64,000 nucleotides of DNA, from positions 2,542,001 to 2,606,000 of the forward strand of contig NZ_AP027764.1 of the NCBI RefSeq assembly GCF_036503815.1. Direction: 5' to 3'. Source of the stretch: Escherichia coli. GTDB taxonomy: Bacteria > Pseudomonadota > Gammaproteobacteria > Enterobacterales > Enterobacteriaceae. The position numbers were made by a program, and so were the translations under genes. Shown one piece after another: positions 1 to 7,950 of this stretch (position 1 is the first letter of the stretch; each line of letters begins with the position of its first letter). A model generated the notes under the pieces. It saw nothing but the letters and a program-made list of their open reading frames with translations. It had not been told where the DNA came from and did not search any database.

Positions 1-1
1 T

Positions 2-3000
2 GTCTCGAGTGAAGGCAAAGTAGATTCGGGAATTATCACTGCGGGGATGAAAGAAACAGGCACAGGCAACATTACTGTTAAGGATAAGAACTCCGTTATC
101 ACTAATCTCGGAACTAATCTTGGTTATGACGGCCACGGCGAAATGAATATCAGTAATGAGGGGCTTGTTGTCAGCAACGGAGGAAGCTCACTCGGTTATG
201 GAGAAACCGGCGTCGGGAAGGTTAGCATCACCACGGGGGGGATGTGGGAGGTCAATAAGAATGTCTATACCACTATTGGTGTTGCGGGCGTCGGAAACCT
301 CAATATCAGCGATGGCGGTAAGTTCGTATCGCAAAATATTACTTTTTTGGGCGATAAAGCAAGCGGTATCGGCACACTGAACCTGATGGATGCGACATCA
401 TCGTTCGATACTGTAGGTATCAATGTCGGTAATTTTGGTAGCGGCATCGTAAATGTCAGTAATGGTGCCACCCTTAATTCAACGGGCTATGGATTTATCG
501 GAGGAAATGCCTCCGGTAAGGGGATAGTTAATATTTCAACGGATAGTCTCTGGAATTTAAAAACGTCATCTACTAACGCCCAATTGCTACAGGTCGGTGT
601 ATTAGGCACGGGTGAACTGAATATTACCACCGGAGGTATAGTTAAAGCGCGTGATACACAGATAGCTCTCAATGACAAAAGTAAGGGCGACGTGCGGGTG
701 GATGGGCAGAACTCTCTTCTTGAAACATTCAATATGAACGTAGGGACGACTGGCACAGGTACGTTAACCCTGACGAATAACGGCACGCTGAATGTCGAAG
801 GTGGAGAAGTTTACTTAGGTGTTTTTGAGCCTGCTGTAGGAACGCTAAACATTGGTGCTGCTCACGGTGAGGTGGCGGCAGATGCCGGGTTTATCACCAA
901 TGCGACGAAAGTGGAGTTTGGTCTTGGCGAAGGCGTTTTTGTCTTTAATCATACCAATAACAGTGATGCCGGCTACCAGGTCGATATGCTGATTACGGGT
1001 GACGATAAAGACGGAAAAGTGATGCATGATGTAGGCCATACGGTGTTCAATGCAGGGAATACTTATAGCGGTAAAACGCTGGTCAATGACGGCCTCCTGA
1101 CTATTGCGTCACATACGGCAGATGGGGTAACAGGCATGGGTTCGAGTGAAGTAACCATTGCAAGCCCCGGTACGCTCGACATTCTCGCATCAACGAACAG
1201 CGCAGGAGATTACACGCTGACCAATGCGCTCAAAGGCGATGGCTTGATGCGAGTGCAGCTGTCATCCTCCAACAAAATGTTTGGCTTTACCCATGCAACA
1301 GGAACTGAATTCGCCGGTGTTGCCCAACTGAAAGACAGTACCTTCACACTGGAACGCGACAACACCGCTGCGCTTACTCACGCGATGCTTCAGTCTGACA
1401 GTGAAAATACCACATCGGTAGAAGTGGGAGAGCAATCCATTGGTGGACTAGCCATGAATGGCGGTACGCTCACTTTCGATACGGATATACCTGCTGCGAC
1501 GCTTGCGGAGGGATATATCAGCGTCGATACACTGGTTGTCGGCGCGGGTGACTACACCTGGAAAGGCCGTAACTATCAGGTAAACGGGACGGGCGACGTG
1601 CTTATCGACGTGCCTAAACCGTGGAATGATCCCATGGCGAATAACCCTCTGACTACGCTCAATTTGCTGGAACACGATGATAGCCATGTCGGCGTTCAAC
1701 TGGTGAAGGCGCAAACGGTTATTGGGTCGGGTGGCTCATTAACGTTACGTGATTTACAGGGCGACGAGGTGGAAGCGGACAAAACGTTACACATTGCACA
1801 AAACGGAACAGTGGTCGCCGAGGGTGATTATGGATTCCGACTCACGACCGCACCTGGTGATGGTTTGTATGTTAACTATGGGCTGAAAGCGCTGAACATC
1901 CATGGTGGGCAAAAGCTGACGTTAGCCGAACATGGCGGAGCCTATGGCGCAACGGCCGATATGTCGGCAAAAATCGGTGGTGAAGGGGATCTGGCAATCA
2001 ATACGGTGCGACAGGTTTCGCTTTCCAACGGTCAGAACGACTATCAGGGGGCAACCTATGTTCAGATGGGGACATTACGTACCGATGCGGATGGCGCGCT
2101 GGGCAATACTCGGGAACTGAACATCAGCAACGCGGCCATCGTCGATCTTAATGGATCGGAGCAGACGGTAGAGACATTCACCGGGCTGATGGGTTCGACT
2201 ATTTTGTTCAAAGAAGGTTCGCTGACGGTGAATAAAGGTGGGATCAGTCAGGGCGAACTGACAGGTGGCGGAAACCTGAATGTTTCAGGGGGAACACTGG
2301 CTATCGAGGGGCTTAATGCACGCTACAATGCGTTAACCAGCATTAGCCCAAATGCGGAAGTCAGCCTCGACAATACGCAGGGGTTAGGCAGAGGAAATAT
2401 TGCCAATGACGGTCTGTTAACGCTAAAAAACGTGACCGGCGAACTGCGCAATAGCATAAGCGGTAAAGGTATCGTGAGCGCAACCGCCAGCACAGACGTA
2501 GAGCTGGATGGCGATAATAGCCGCTTTGTGGGGCAATTCAACATCGATGCAGGCAGCGCGCTCAGCGTCAACGAGCAGAAAAACCTGGGTGATGCTTCCG
2601 TTATCAATAATGGCCTGCTCACCATCGCCACTGAGCGTAGCTGGGCGATGACGCACAGTATCACCGGTAGCGGCGATGTGACAAAACTGGGGACCGGGAT
2701 CCTGACTCTTAACAACGATTCCGCGGCGTATCAGGGTACGACGGATATCGTGGGTGGTGAAATTGCTTTCGGTTCCGACTCTGCCATTAATATGGCAAGT
2801 CAGCACATTAATATCCATAACAGCGGTGTGATGTCGGGAAATGTCACCACTGCAGGTGATGTGAACGTTATGCCTGGGGGGACACTGCGTGTCGCCAAAA
2901 CCACTATCGGCGGCAATCTGGAGAATGGTGGCACGGTTCAAATGAATAGCGAAGGGGGGAAACCGGGGAATGTACTGACCGTTAACGGCAACTATACCGG

Positions 3001-4342
3001 AAACAATGGCCTGATGACGTTCAACGCGACGCTGGGCGGCGATAATTCACCCACGGATAAAATGAACGTGAAAGGCGATACCCAAGGGAACACTCGCGTT
3101 CGGGTTGATAACATTGGCGGCGTCGGTGCACAAACGGTCAACGGTATTGAACTCATTGAGGTTGGCGGTAATTCTGCAGGCAACTTCGCGCTGACCACCG
3201 GAACTGTCGAAGCTGGGGCTTACGTCTACACACTGGCTAAAGGGAAGGGGAATGACGAGAAAAACTGGTATCTAACCAGTAAATGGGAAGGCGTAACGCC
3301 ACCGGATACACCCGATCCCATCAATAATCCTCCTGCTGTGGATCCGGAAGGCCCATCAGTTTATCGCCCGGAGGCCGGAAGCTATATCAGCAACATTGCC
3401 GCAGCCAACTCGCTGTTTAGCCATCGTTTACACGACCGTCTGGGTGAGCCGCAGTATACAGATTCACTGCATTCTCAGGGTTCGGCAAGCAGTATGTGGA
3501 TGCGTCATGTCGGAGGGCACGAACGTTCAAGGGCCGGTGACGGTCAGCTAAATACACAGGCTAACCGCTATGTATTGCAGCTAGGCGGCGATTTGGCGCA
3601 GTGGAGTAGCAACGCGCAGGATCGCTGGCATCTCGGCATCATGGCAGGCTATGCCAATCAGCACAGTAATACTCAGAGTAATCGTGTGGGTTATAAATCG
3701 GATGGGCGCATCAGCGGTTACAGCGCTGGGATGTACGCGACCTGGTATCAGAACGATGCGAATAAGACCGGCGCTTATGTTGACAGCTGGGCGCTGTATA
3801 ACTGGTTTGATAACAGCGTCAGTTCCGATAACCGTTCTGCTGACGACTATGATTCTCGCGGTGTGACGGCCTCTGTTGAGGGTGGATATACCTTTGAAGC
3901 GGGAACATTTAGCGGCAGCGAAGGGACGCTGAATACCTGGTACGTCCAGCCACAGGTGCAAATCACCTGGATGGGTGTGAAAGATTCTGACCATACCCGG
4001 AAAGACGGAACACGCATTGAAACGGAAGGTGACGGAAACGTGCAAACTCGACTTGGGGTGAAAACCTACTTGAACAGTCATCACCAGCGCGACAATGGTA
4101 AACAGCGTGAGTTCCAGCCTTACATTGAAGCGAACTGGATCAACAACAGCAAAGTCTACGCCGTGAAGATGAATGGTCAAACCGTAAGCCGTGATGGTGC
4201 GCGTAATCTCGGTGAAGTACGTACCGGGGTTGAGGCGAAAGTAAATAACAACCTTAGCCTGTGGGGGAATGTTGGTGTGCAACTAGGTGATAAAGGCTAT
4301 AGCGATACTCAGGGCATGCTGGGTGTGAAATATAGCTGGTAA
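2..4342 (+). CDS. yneO: Large AidA/pertactin-type autotransporter, 5' end outside window
   Basis: The reading frame is already open at base 2, so the gene starts upstream and the signal peptide is not visible. About 1,445 residues are seen. The first ~1,100 are a glycine- and asparagine-rich passenger with imperfect repeats of the type G-x-G-x-[LV]-N-[IV]-S-x-G-G, typical of a right-handed beta-helix. A proline-rich linker (PPDTPDPINNPP) and a SxW-x-R-x-x-G entry segment (SMWMRHVGG) lead into a C-terminal beta-barrel of ~280 residues that ends in YSW, a usual terminal signature for outer-membrane insertion. This is type V secretion: the barrel exports the passenger to the cell surface, probably for adhesion or biofilm. 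It lies just upstream of hipBA, the place of K-12 yneO (ydeU/ydeK), which I recall as disrupted in K-12. Here the visible part has no stop. Confidence 0.88.
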   Translation, partial: VSSEGKVDSGIITAGMKETGTGNITVKDKNSVITNLGTNLGYDGHGEMNISNEGLVVSNGGSSLGYGETGVGKVSITTGGMWEVNKNVYTTIGVAGVGNLNISDGGKFVSQNITFLGDKASGIGTLNLMDATSSFDTVGINVGNFGSGIVNVSNGATLNSTGYGFIGGNASGKGIVNISTDSLWNLKTSSTNAQLLQVGVLGTGELNITTGGIVKARDTQIALNDKSKGDVRVDGQNSLLETFNMNVGTTGTGTLTLTNNGTLNVEGGEVYLGVFEPAVGTLNIGAAHGEVAADAGFITNATKVEFGLGEGVFVFNHTNNSDAGYQVDMLITGDDKDGKVMHDVGHTVFNAGNTYSGKTLVNDGLLTIASHTADGVTGMGSSEVTIASPGTLDILASTNSAGDYTLTNALKGDGLMRVQLSSSNKMFGFTHATGTEFAGVAQLKDSTFTLERDNTAALTHAMLQSDSENTTSVEVGEQSIGGLAMNGGTLTFDTDIPAATLAEGYISVDTLVVGAGDYTWKGRNYQVNGTGDVLIDVPKPWNDPMANNPLTTLNLLEHDDSHVGVQLVKAQTVIGSGGSLTLRDLQGDEVEADKTLHIAQNGTVVAEGDYGFRLTTAPGDGLYVNYGLKALNIHGGQKLTLAEHGGAYGATADMSAKIGGEGDLAINTVRQVSLSNGQNDYQGATYVQMGTLRTDADGALGNTRELNISNAAIVDLNGSEQTVETFTGLMGSTILFKEGSLTVNKGGISQGELTGGGNLNVSGGTLAIEGLNARYNALTSISPNAEVSLDNTQGLGRGNIANDGLLTLKNVTGELRNSISGKGIVSATASTDVELDGDNSRFVGQFNIDAGSALSVNEQKNLGDASVINNGLLTIATERSWAMTHSITGSGDVTKLGTGILTLNNDSAAYQGTTDIVGGEIAFGSDSAINMASQHINIHNSGVMSGNVTTAGDVNVMPGGTLRVAKTTIGGNLENGGTVQMNSEGGKPGNVLTVNGNYTGNNGLMTFNATLGGDNSPTDKMNVKGDTQGNTRVRVDNIGGVGAQTVNGIELIEVGGNSAGNFALTTGTVEAGAYVYTLAKGKGNDEKNWYLTSKWEGVTPPDTPDPINNPPAVDPEGPSVYRPEAGSYISNIAAANSLFSHRLHDRLGEPQYTDSLHSQGSASSMWMRHVGGHERSRAGDGQLNTQANRYVLQLGGDLAQWSSNAQDRWHLGIMAGYANQHSNTQSNRVGYKSDGRISGYSAGMYATWYQNDANKTGAYVDSWALYNWFDNSVSSDNRSADDYDSRGVTASVEGGYTFEAGTFSGSEGTLNTWYVQPQVQITWMGVKDSDHTRKDGTRIETEGDGNVQTRLGVKTYLNSHHQRDNGKQREFQPYIEANWINNSKVYAVKMNGQTVSRDGARNLGEVRTGVEAKVNNNLSLWGNVGVQLGDKGYSDTQGMLGVKYSW

Positions 4343-4350
4343 ACCGTATA

Positions 4351-4378
4351 AGCCGCATGTCGAAGATGGCATGCGGCT
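4351..4378 (+). terminator. Stem-loop after the autotransporter gene
   Basis: AGCCGCATG pairs perfectly with CATGCGGCT around a 10-base loop, eight bases after the stop codon. No strong U-tract follows (GCTTAAT), so it may be a weak or Rho-assisted terminator, or a 3'-end stabilising hairpin. Confidence 0.5.
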
Positions 4379-4421
4379 GCTTAATATTGCCGACTTCAAA
4401 CGACTTTTAAATCCTCCTTTT

Positions 4422-4535
4422 TATCCGCGATCGCGGATAACACAGTGTTTATCCCGTAGAGCGGATAAGATGTGTTTCCTGATTGACTTTATCCCCACTA
4501 AAGGATAAAACTGATAATATCCCCTTGAGCGGATA
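4422..4535 (+). promoter_or_regulatory. hipBA promoter with four HipB operators
   Basis: Four copies of TATCC-N8-GGATA are present: 4422-4439, 4450-4467, 4490-4507 and 4518-4535. The first is a perfect palindrome through the spacer (GCGATCGC). This is the known HipB operator consensus. HipB dimers, with HipA as co-repressor, bind these sites to autoregulate hipBA. Spacings between successive starts are 28, 40 and 28 bp. The last copy ends 21 bases before the hipB ATG. Confidence 0.95.
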
Positions 4536-4556
4536 AATATGCTGTGGACGTATGAC

Positions 4557-4823
4557 ATGATGAGCTTTCAGAAGATCTATAGCCCAACGCAATTAGCGAA
4601 TGCAATGAAACTGGTTCGTCAGCAAAATGGCTGGACGCAGAGCGAGCTGGCAAAAAAAATCGGTATTAAGCAGGCGACAATTTCCAATTTCGAAAACAAT
4701 CCTGACAATACCACGCTCACGACATTTTTTAAGATTTTACAGTCGCTTGAACTCTCAATGACGCTATGCGACACGAAAAATGCCTCGCCAGAATCAACAG
4801 AACAGCAAGATCTGGAGTGGTAA
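4557..4823 (+). CDS. hipB: HipB antitoxin and transcriptional repressor
   Basis: 88 residues starting MMSFQKIY; an upstream in-frame ATG at 4539 is less likely because the family starts here. The protein has a Cro/C1-type helix-turn-helix (WTQSELAKKIGIKQATISNFE, about residues 25-46) and the short C-terminal tail ending LEW, which in HipB is the unstructured degradation signal recognised by Lon. HipB neutralises the kinase HipA and represses the operon through the four upstream operators. Its stop codon overlaps the hipA start (TAATG), so the two are translationally coupled. Confidence 0.97.
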   Translation: MMSFQKIYSPTQLANAMKLVRQQNGWTQSELAKKIGIKQATISNFENNPDNTTLTTFFKILQSLELSMTLCDTKNASPESTEQQDLEW

Positions 4824-6145
4824 TGCCTAAACTTGTCACTTGGATGAACAACCAGCGGGTAGGCGAGTTAACGAAGTTAGCCAATGGCGCGCACACCTTT
4901 AAGTATGCACCGGAGTGGTTAGCCAACCGTTATGCCAGACCGTTATCACTTTCGCTGCCATTGCAGAGGGGGAATATCACCTCTGATGCCGTATTTAACT
5001 TCTTCGATAACCTGTTACCCGATAGCCCGATTGTACGTGACCGGATCGTTAAACGTTATCATGCTAAATCCAAGCAACCGTTTGATTTATTGTCAGAAAT
5101 AGGGCGAGATAGCGTTGGTGCCGTAACGTTATTACCCGAAAATGAAACCATAACGCGCCCGATAATGGCATGGGAACAGCTCACTGAAGCCAGGCTTGAA
5201 GAAGTATTAACGGCTTATAAAGCAGATATCCCTCTAGGCATGATTAGAGAAGAAAATGACTTTCGCATCTCGGTTGCTGGCGCGCAGGAGAAGACAGCGC
5301 TGCTCAGAATAGGCAATGACTGGTGCATTCCGAAAGGAATAACGCCGACGACGCACATCATTAAATTACCGATTGGCGAAATCAGGCAGCCCAATGCGAC
5401 GCTCGATCTCAGCCAAAGCGTTGATAATGAGTATTACTGTCTGCTGCTGGCGAAAGAACTTGGGTTGAATGTGCCGGACGCAGAAATCATTAAAGCGGGA
5501 AATGTGCGCGCGTTAGCGGTCGAACGTTTTGACAGGCGTTGGAATGCTGAGCGAACGGTTTTACTTCGCTTGCCACAGGAGGATATGTGTCAGACATTCG
5601 GTTTACCTTCATCGGTGAAATATGAATCAGATGGAGGCCCAGGCATCGCGCGGATCATGGCTTTTTTGATGGGGTCCAGCGAGGCGCTGAAAGATCGCTA
5701 TGATTTTATGAAGTTTCAGGTGTTCCAGTGGTTGATTGGCGCAACGGATGGCCATGCAAAAAACTTCTCCGTATTTATTCAGGCTGGCGGCAGTTATCGA
5801 CTCACGCCATTTTACGACATCATTTCAGCATTTCCGGTATTGGGTGGCGCAGGAATACACATCAGCGATCTCAAACTGGCAATGGGGCTTAACGCATCCA
5901 AAGGCAAAAAAACGGCAATCGATAAAATTTATCCGCGACATTTTCTGGCGACAGCAAAGGTGCTGAAATTTCCGGAAGTGCAGATGCATGAAATCCTGAG
6001 TGACTTTGCCAGAATGATTCCGGCAGCACTGGATAACGTGAAGACTTCATTACCGACAGATTTTCCGGAGAACGTGGTGACGGCAGTTGAAACCAATGTG
6101 TTGAGGTTGCACCGTCGGTTAAGCCGAGAATACGGTATTAAGTAA
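4823..6145 (+). CDS. hipA: HipA serine/threonine kinase toxin
   Basis: 440 residues, the usual full length, with the start codon overlapping the hipB stop. HipA phosphorylates glutamyl-tRNA synthetase, which stops charging of tRNA-Glu, triggers the stringent response and gives persister cells. Visible catalytic features are the ATDGHAKNF loop (catalytic Asp and Asn), the FYDI metal-binding Asp downstream, and the ISVAGAQEKTAL segment carrying the autophosphorylation Ser. Residue 22 is Gly, the wild-type state, not the Ser of the high-persistence hipA7 allele. The gene appears functional. It ends 76 bp before dif. Confidence 0.97.
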   Translation: MPKLVTWMNNQRVGELTKLANGAHTFKYAPEWLANRYARPLSLSLPLQRGNITSDAVFNFFDNLLPDSPIVRDRIVKRYHAKSKQPFDLLSEIGRDSVGAVTLLPENETITRPIMAWEQLTEARLEEVLTAYKADIPLGMIREENDFRISVAGAQEKTALLRIGNDWCIPKGITPTTHIIKLPIGEIRQPNATLDLSQSVDNEYYCLLLAKELGLNVPDAEIIKAGNVRALAVERFDRRWNAERTVLLRLPQEDMCQTFGLPSSVKYESDGGPGIARIMAFLMGSSEALKDRYDFMKFQVFQWLIGATDGHAKNFSVFIQAGGSYRLTPFYDIISAFPVLGGAGIHISDLKLAMGLNASKGKKTAIDKIYPRHFLATAKVLKFPEVQMHEILSDFARMIPAALDNVKTSLPTDFPENVVTAVETNVLRLHRRLSREYGIK

Positions 6146-6221
6146 GATATGGGGTTTGGACGTTGTTAATGAGCAGGACAATCATGACCGCCAACGACTG
6201 GATTCTGCCTTGGTTTATGTT

Positions 6222-6249
6222 GGTGCGCATAATGTATATTATGTTAAAT
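6222..6249 (+). other. dif: dif chromosome dimer resolution site
   Basis: A 28-base block of the form GGTGCGCATAA-TGTATA-TTATGTTAAAT, identical to the E. coli dif core as I know it: an 11-base XerC arm, 6-base central region and 11-base XerD arm. XerC/XerD, activated by FtsK at the septum, recombine two dif copies to resolve chromosome dimers. Position just after hipA matches K-12. dif is also the integration target of Xer-dependent phages and elements, which matters for the foreign DNA that starts right after it. Confidence 0.97.
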
Positions 6250-6254
6250 AGCCT

Positions 6255-6695
6255 ATGATGGTAAACAACTTCATATCTCTCCATTGCCTCTCACGAAAGG
6301 AACTGGACACACTGATCGAGCACGAATTACAACTGATACTGGCTGAAGGCTTTGACAAGTCCCCTATTTCCGCCAAGGCCCTGCATATTCGGCTCAAGGC
6401 AAAAGGTATCGTTAACGGTGGTTTAAGTACGCTGAGCAGCCTTGAGCGAAAACGCCTAATTGCTGCCTATGTTGATCAGCAACTTGGCCCGTTGAATCTA
6501 CGCCCAAAAGAAAAACAGCAATACGTCAACCGCAAAACCCGTCAGGCCTTGCTGGCCAGAAACCAGCAGTTGCAGGCGGAAGTCAGTGAACTGCAAGACC
6601 AACTGGCGCAGAATACCCTATCGTTGATAGAAATTGTCAAAGCGGTAAAAATCAATACGGTTATTCCGGTGGAAAGTCTGTTGCCAAACATGTAA
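6255..6695 (+). CDS. Unrecognised basic coiled-coil protein beside dif
   Basis: 146 residues, not recognised. The N-terminal half is helical and basic, with a possible DNA-binding look (AKALHIRLKAKGIVNGGL then LERKRLIAAYVDQQL). Residues ~90-125 form a predicted coiled coil (LARNQQLQAEVSELQDQL). The architecture, a small helical head plus coiled coil, recalls KfrA-like proteins or recombinase accessory factors, but this is only resemblance. The ATG ATG start lies five bases after dif and no clear ribosome binding site precedes it, so the true start may be internal (for example the second Met) or the gene may have been joined to dif by integration. It has no obvious operon partner. Confidence 0.55.
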   Translation: MMVNNFISLHCLSRKELDTLIEHELQLILAEGFDKSPISAKALHIRLKAKGIVNGGLSTLSSLERKRLIAAYVDQQLGPLNLRPKEKQQYVNRKTRQALLARNQQLQAEVSELQDQLAQNTLSLIEIVKAVKINTVIPVESLLPNM

Positions 6696-6793
6696 TTCGG
6701 GAGTTACACAAGTCGTCATAATGCTGGTTATAATTTTCGGCAAAGGGCATGGACGATTTCTTTCCGTCATTCTGTATATTGCTTACCTTCCCA

Positions 6794-6822
6794 AATTTCT
6801 CCAACCGTTAGTTGGAGAAATT
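6794..6822. repeat. Perfect 12-bp inverted repeat hairpin
   Basis: AATTTCTCCAAC and GTTGGAGAAATT flank a 5-base loop. It sits between the dif-side ORF and the convergent ParS-like fragment, so it could be a bidirectional transcription stop or the border of an old insertion. No U-tract follows on either strand. Confidence 0.5.
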
Positions 6823-6836
6823 AGATGAGTCGTAAA

Positions 6837-7031
6837 TCATGAATAAACCCCTTGCTCTATTCGAAAAATGAGCATGGCAACTTTCAACACCCCCTCTTCT
6901 GAGTCCATTATCTCAGAGGGCGTTTTCCACTGTAATGCTCTGTTTGGTTCATTGCACCAGTTTAATGCTGCACTTTCGTTACCTTCAAAAAGATCAATAG
7001 CCTTTTGAAGAACATCATTTTTTGTCAGCAT
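6837..7031 (-). CDS. MbcA/ParS/Xre-type antitoxin C-terminal domain, probably truncated
   Basis: 64 residues. The pattern A-x-x-L-F-x-G-N-x-x-A-A-x-x-W-x-x-x-P-N-x-A-L-x-W-x-x-P-x-x-[IL]-x-x-x-x-x-G, followed by V-x-x-x-L-x-R-I-x-x-G-V, is the toxin-binding (DUF2384) domain of ParS/Xre/MbcA antitoxins, which pair with RES or similar toxins. Full family members carry an N-terminal helix-turn-helix of 60 or more residues, which is missing here. No toxin gene follows on the minus strand; the ORF ends near a hairpin and then the dif-side ORF. It overlaps the preceding small ORF by 17 bp. Most likely a remnant of a toxin-antitoxin locus, although a stand-alone small antitoxin cannot be ruled out. 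Confidence 0.55.
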   Translation of the reverse strand: MLTKNDVLQKAIDLFEGNESAALNWCNEPNRALQWKTPSEIMDSEEGVLKVAMLIFRIEQGVYS

Positions 7032-7164
7032 GTTTTACACCTGAAGACGTTTTGAGTGCTTCGATAAGACTACTTCGCTCTTCCTCTGTCATCCGGGATA
7101 TGAGCAATGCAAGTTCTGCTGTTGTCTGATCATCACAAAAAAAGTAACACAGTGGTGCAAACAT
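7015..7164 (-). CDS. Small ORF overlapping the ParS-like fragment
   Basis: 49 codons from ATG to TGA, beginning MFAPLCYFF and containing the helical stretch LALLISRMTEEERSSLIEAL. It lies immediately upstream of the ParS-like fragment in another frame with a 17-bp overlap. It may be a frameshifted part of the same original antitoxin gene or a separate small protein. Not recognised. Confidence 0.3.
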   Translation of the reverse strand: MFAPLCYFFCDDQTTAELALLISRMTEEERSSLIEALKTSSGVKHADKK

Positions 7165-7378
7165 TCAAATAAGAACTCTTATTGAAAAATACAGCAGTGA
7201 ATTGGAAAAAGTGTCAGGAGCAAAAGAAATTTATGAAGAATTGATAATTCCCGTGCCGAGCAGAGAAAATGAATTCCGGAAACTTTCTCTTGAGCAAGAT
7301 AAAAGACATATTAAGATAAATGAAAAAATAAAAACACTGATTAGGATTGGTAATAAAAATATTACAATAAGGCAATGA
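7148..7378 (+). pseudogene. Possible 3' remnant of a lost gene
   Basis: An open frame of 76 codons with coding-like composition, rich in Lys and Glu (for example IEKYSSELEKVSGAKEIYEEL), ends at a TGA. It has no ATG start, and a stop lies just upstream. It looks like the C-terminal end of a gene whose 5' part has been replaced by the minus-strand fragments. Not recognised. The region 7380-7950 holds no gene I can support; one short minus-strand frame continues out of the 3' end of the leucine-rich-repeat gene without similarity that I recognise. Confidence 0.3.
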
Positions 7379-7950
7379 ATTTTAAAAAGGATTTGAAGAT
7401 TAATACAGTCATGAAAAAGAGAGGGCAAAGCCGACCCCGCCCTCTCCCTTCATGCACTGATAAGCCTCACTAATAGGAGTGTTAGCAGCGCGTACCACTG
7501 TATGCTAGACCTGAAAAATATAATCTCAGTCAGTCCCAGATGCAACCTTTAACACTTCAACGCAACAAATTAAACAACGAATAGCCACAAACGTGTAGAC
7601 AGTGCACTGATACGGATAAAAGTAACGCTCCTGAATTGCTCAATCAATGATATATACCCTGTTTTACTGACATATCTGACAGCGGGTGGATTTCCTTCAA
7701 TTATTGATATAACACCATACGCACTACATCTGTCTCCACCAGAATATGAGGTGAAATTGTTGCGCACCGGTTAATCCGGGTGTACTGGTCAAACTGTTTT
7801 TACGGTGCGCCTGTTTTATAGCCTTCAGTTGCGCAATGCGTCGACTTCGCATGGTTTTCCTCATGACTGCCGCTTTACCATTGCGCAATTCACCGATGTA
7901 GTCGGTGCCCCCCGGAAAATCAAACGGTTCTGGTTGTTCTCTGTACTGCT

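Noticed and set aside
3581..4282. 233-codon minus-strand frame inside the autotransporter barrel
   Set aside because: Antisense shadow of the beta-barrel coding sequence.
6756..6782. Possible second dif copy around TTC-TGTATA-TTG
   Set aside because: Only the central hexamer matches; the XerC and XerD arms agree at no more than three or four of eleven positions each.
7231..7428. 65-codon minus-strand hydrophobic frame
   Set aside because: It is antisense to a Lys/Glu-rich coding-like frame, which produces an Ile/Leu-rich shadow.
7570..7767. 65-codon minus-strand frame beginning RNNFTSYSGG
   Set aside because: GTG start without ribosome binding site, no recognisable motif, in a region of gene debris.
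7724..7864. 46-codon basic frame downstream of the leucine-rich-repeat gene (RKTMRSRRIAQLKAIKQ)
   Set aside because: Part of a longer frame that runs out of the repeat gene without own start signals; composition is interesting but there is no support for a gene.
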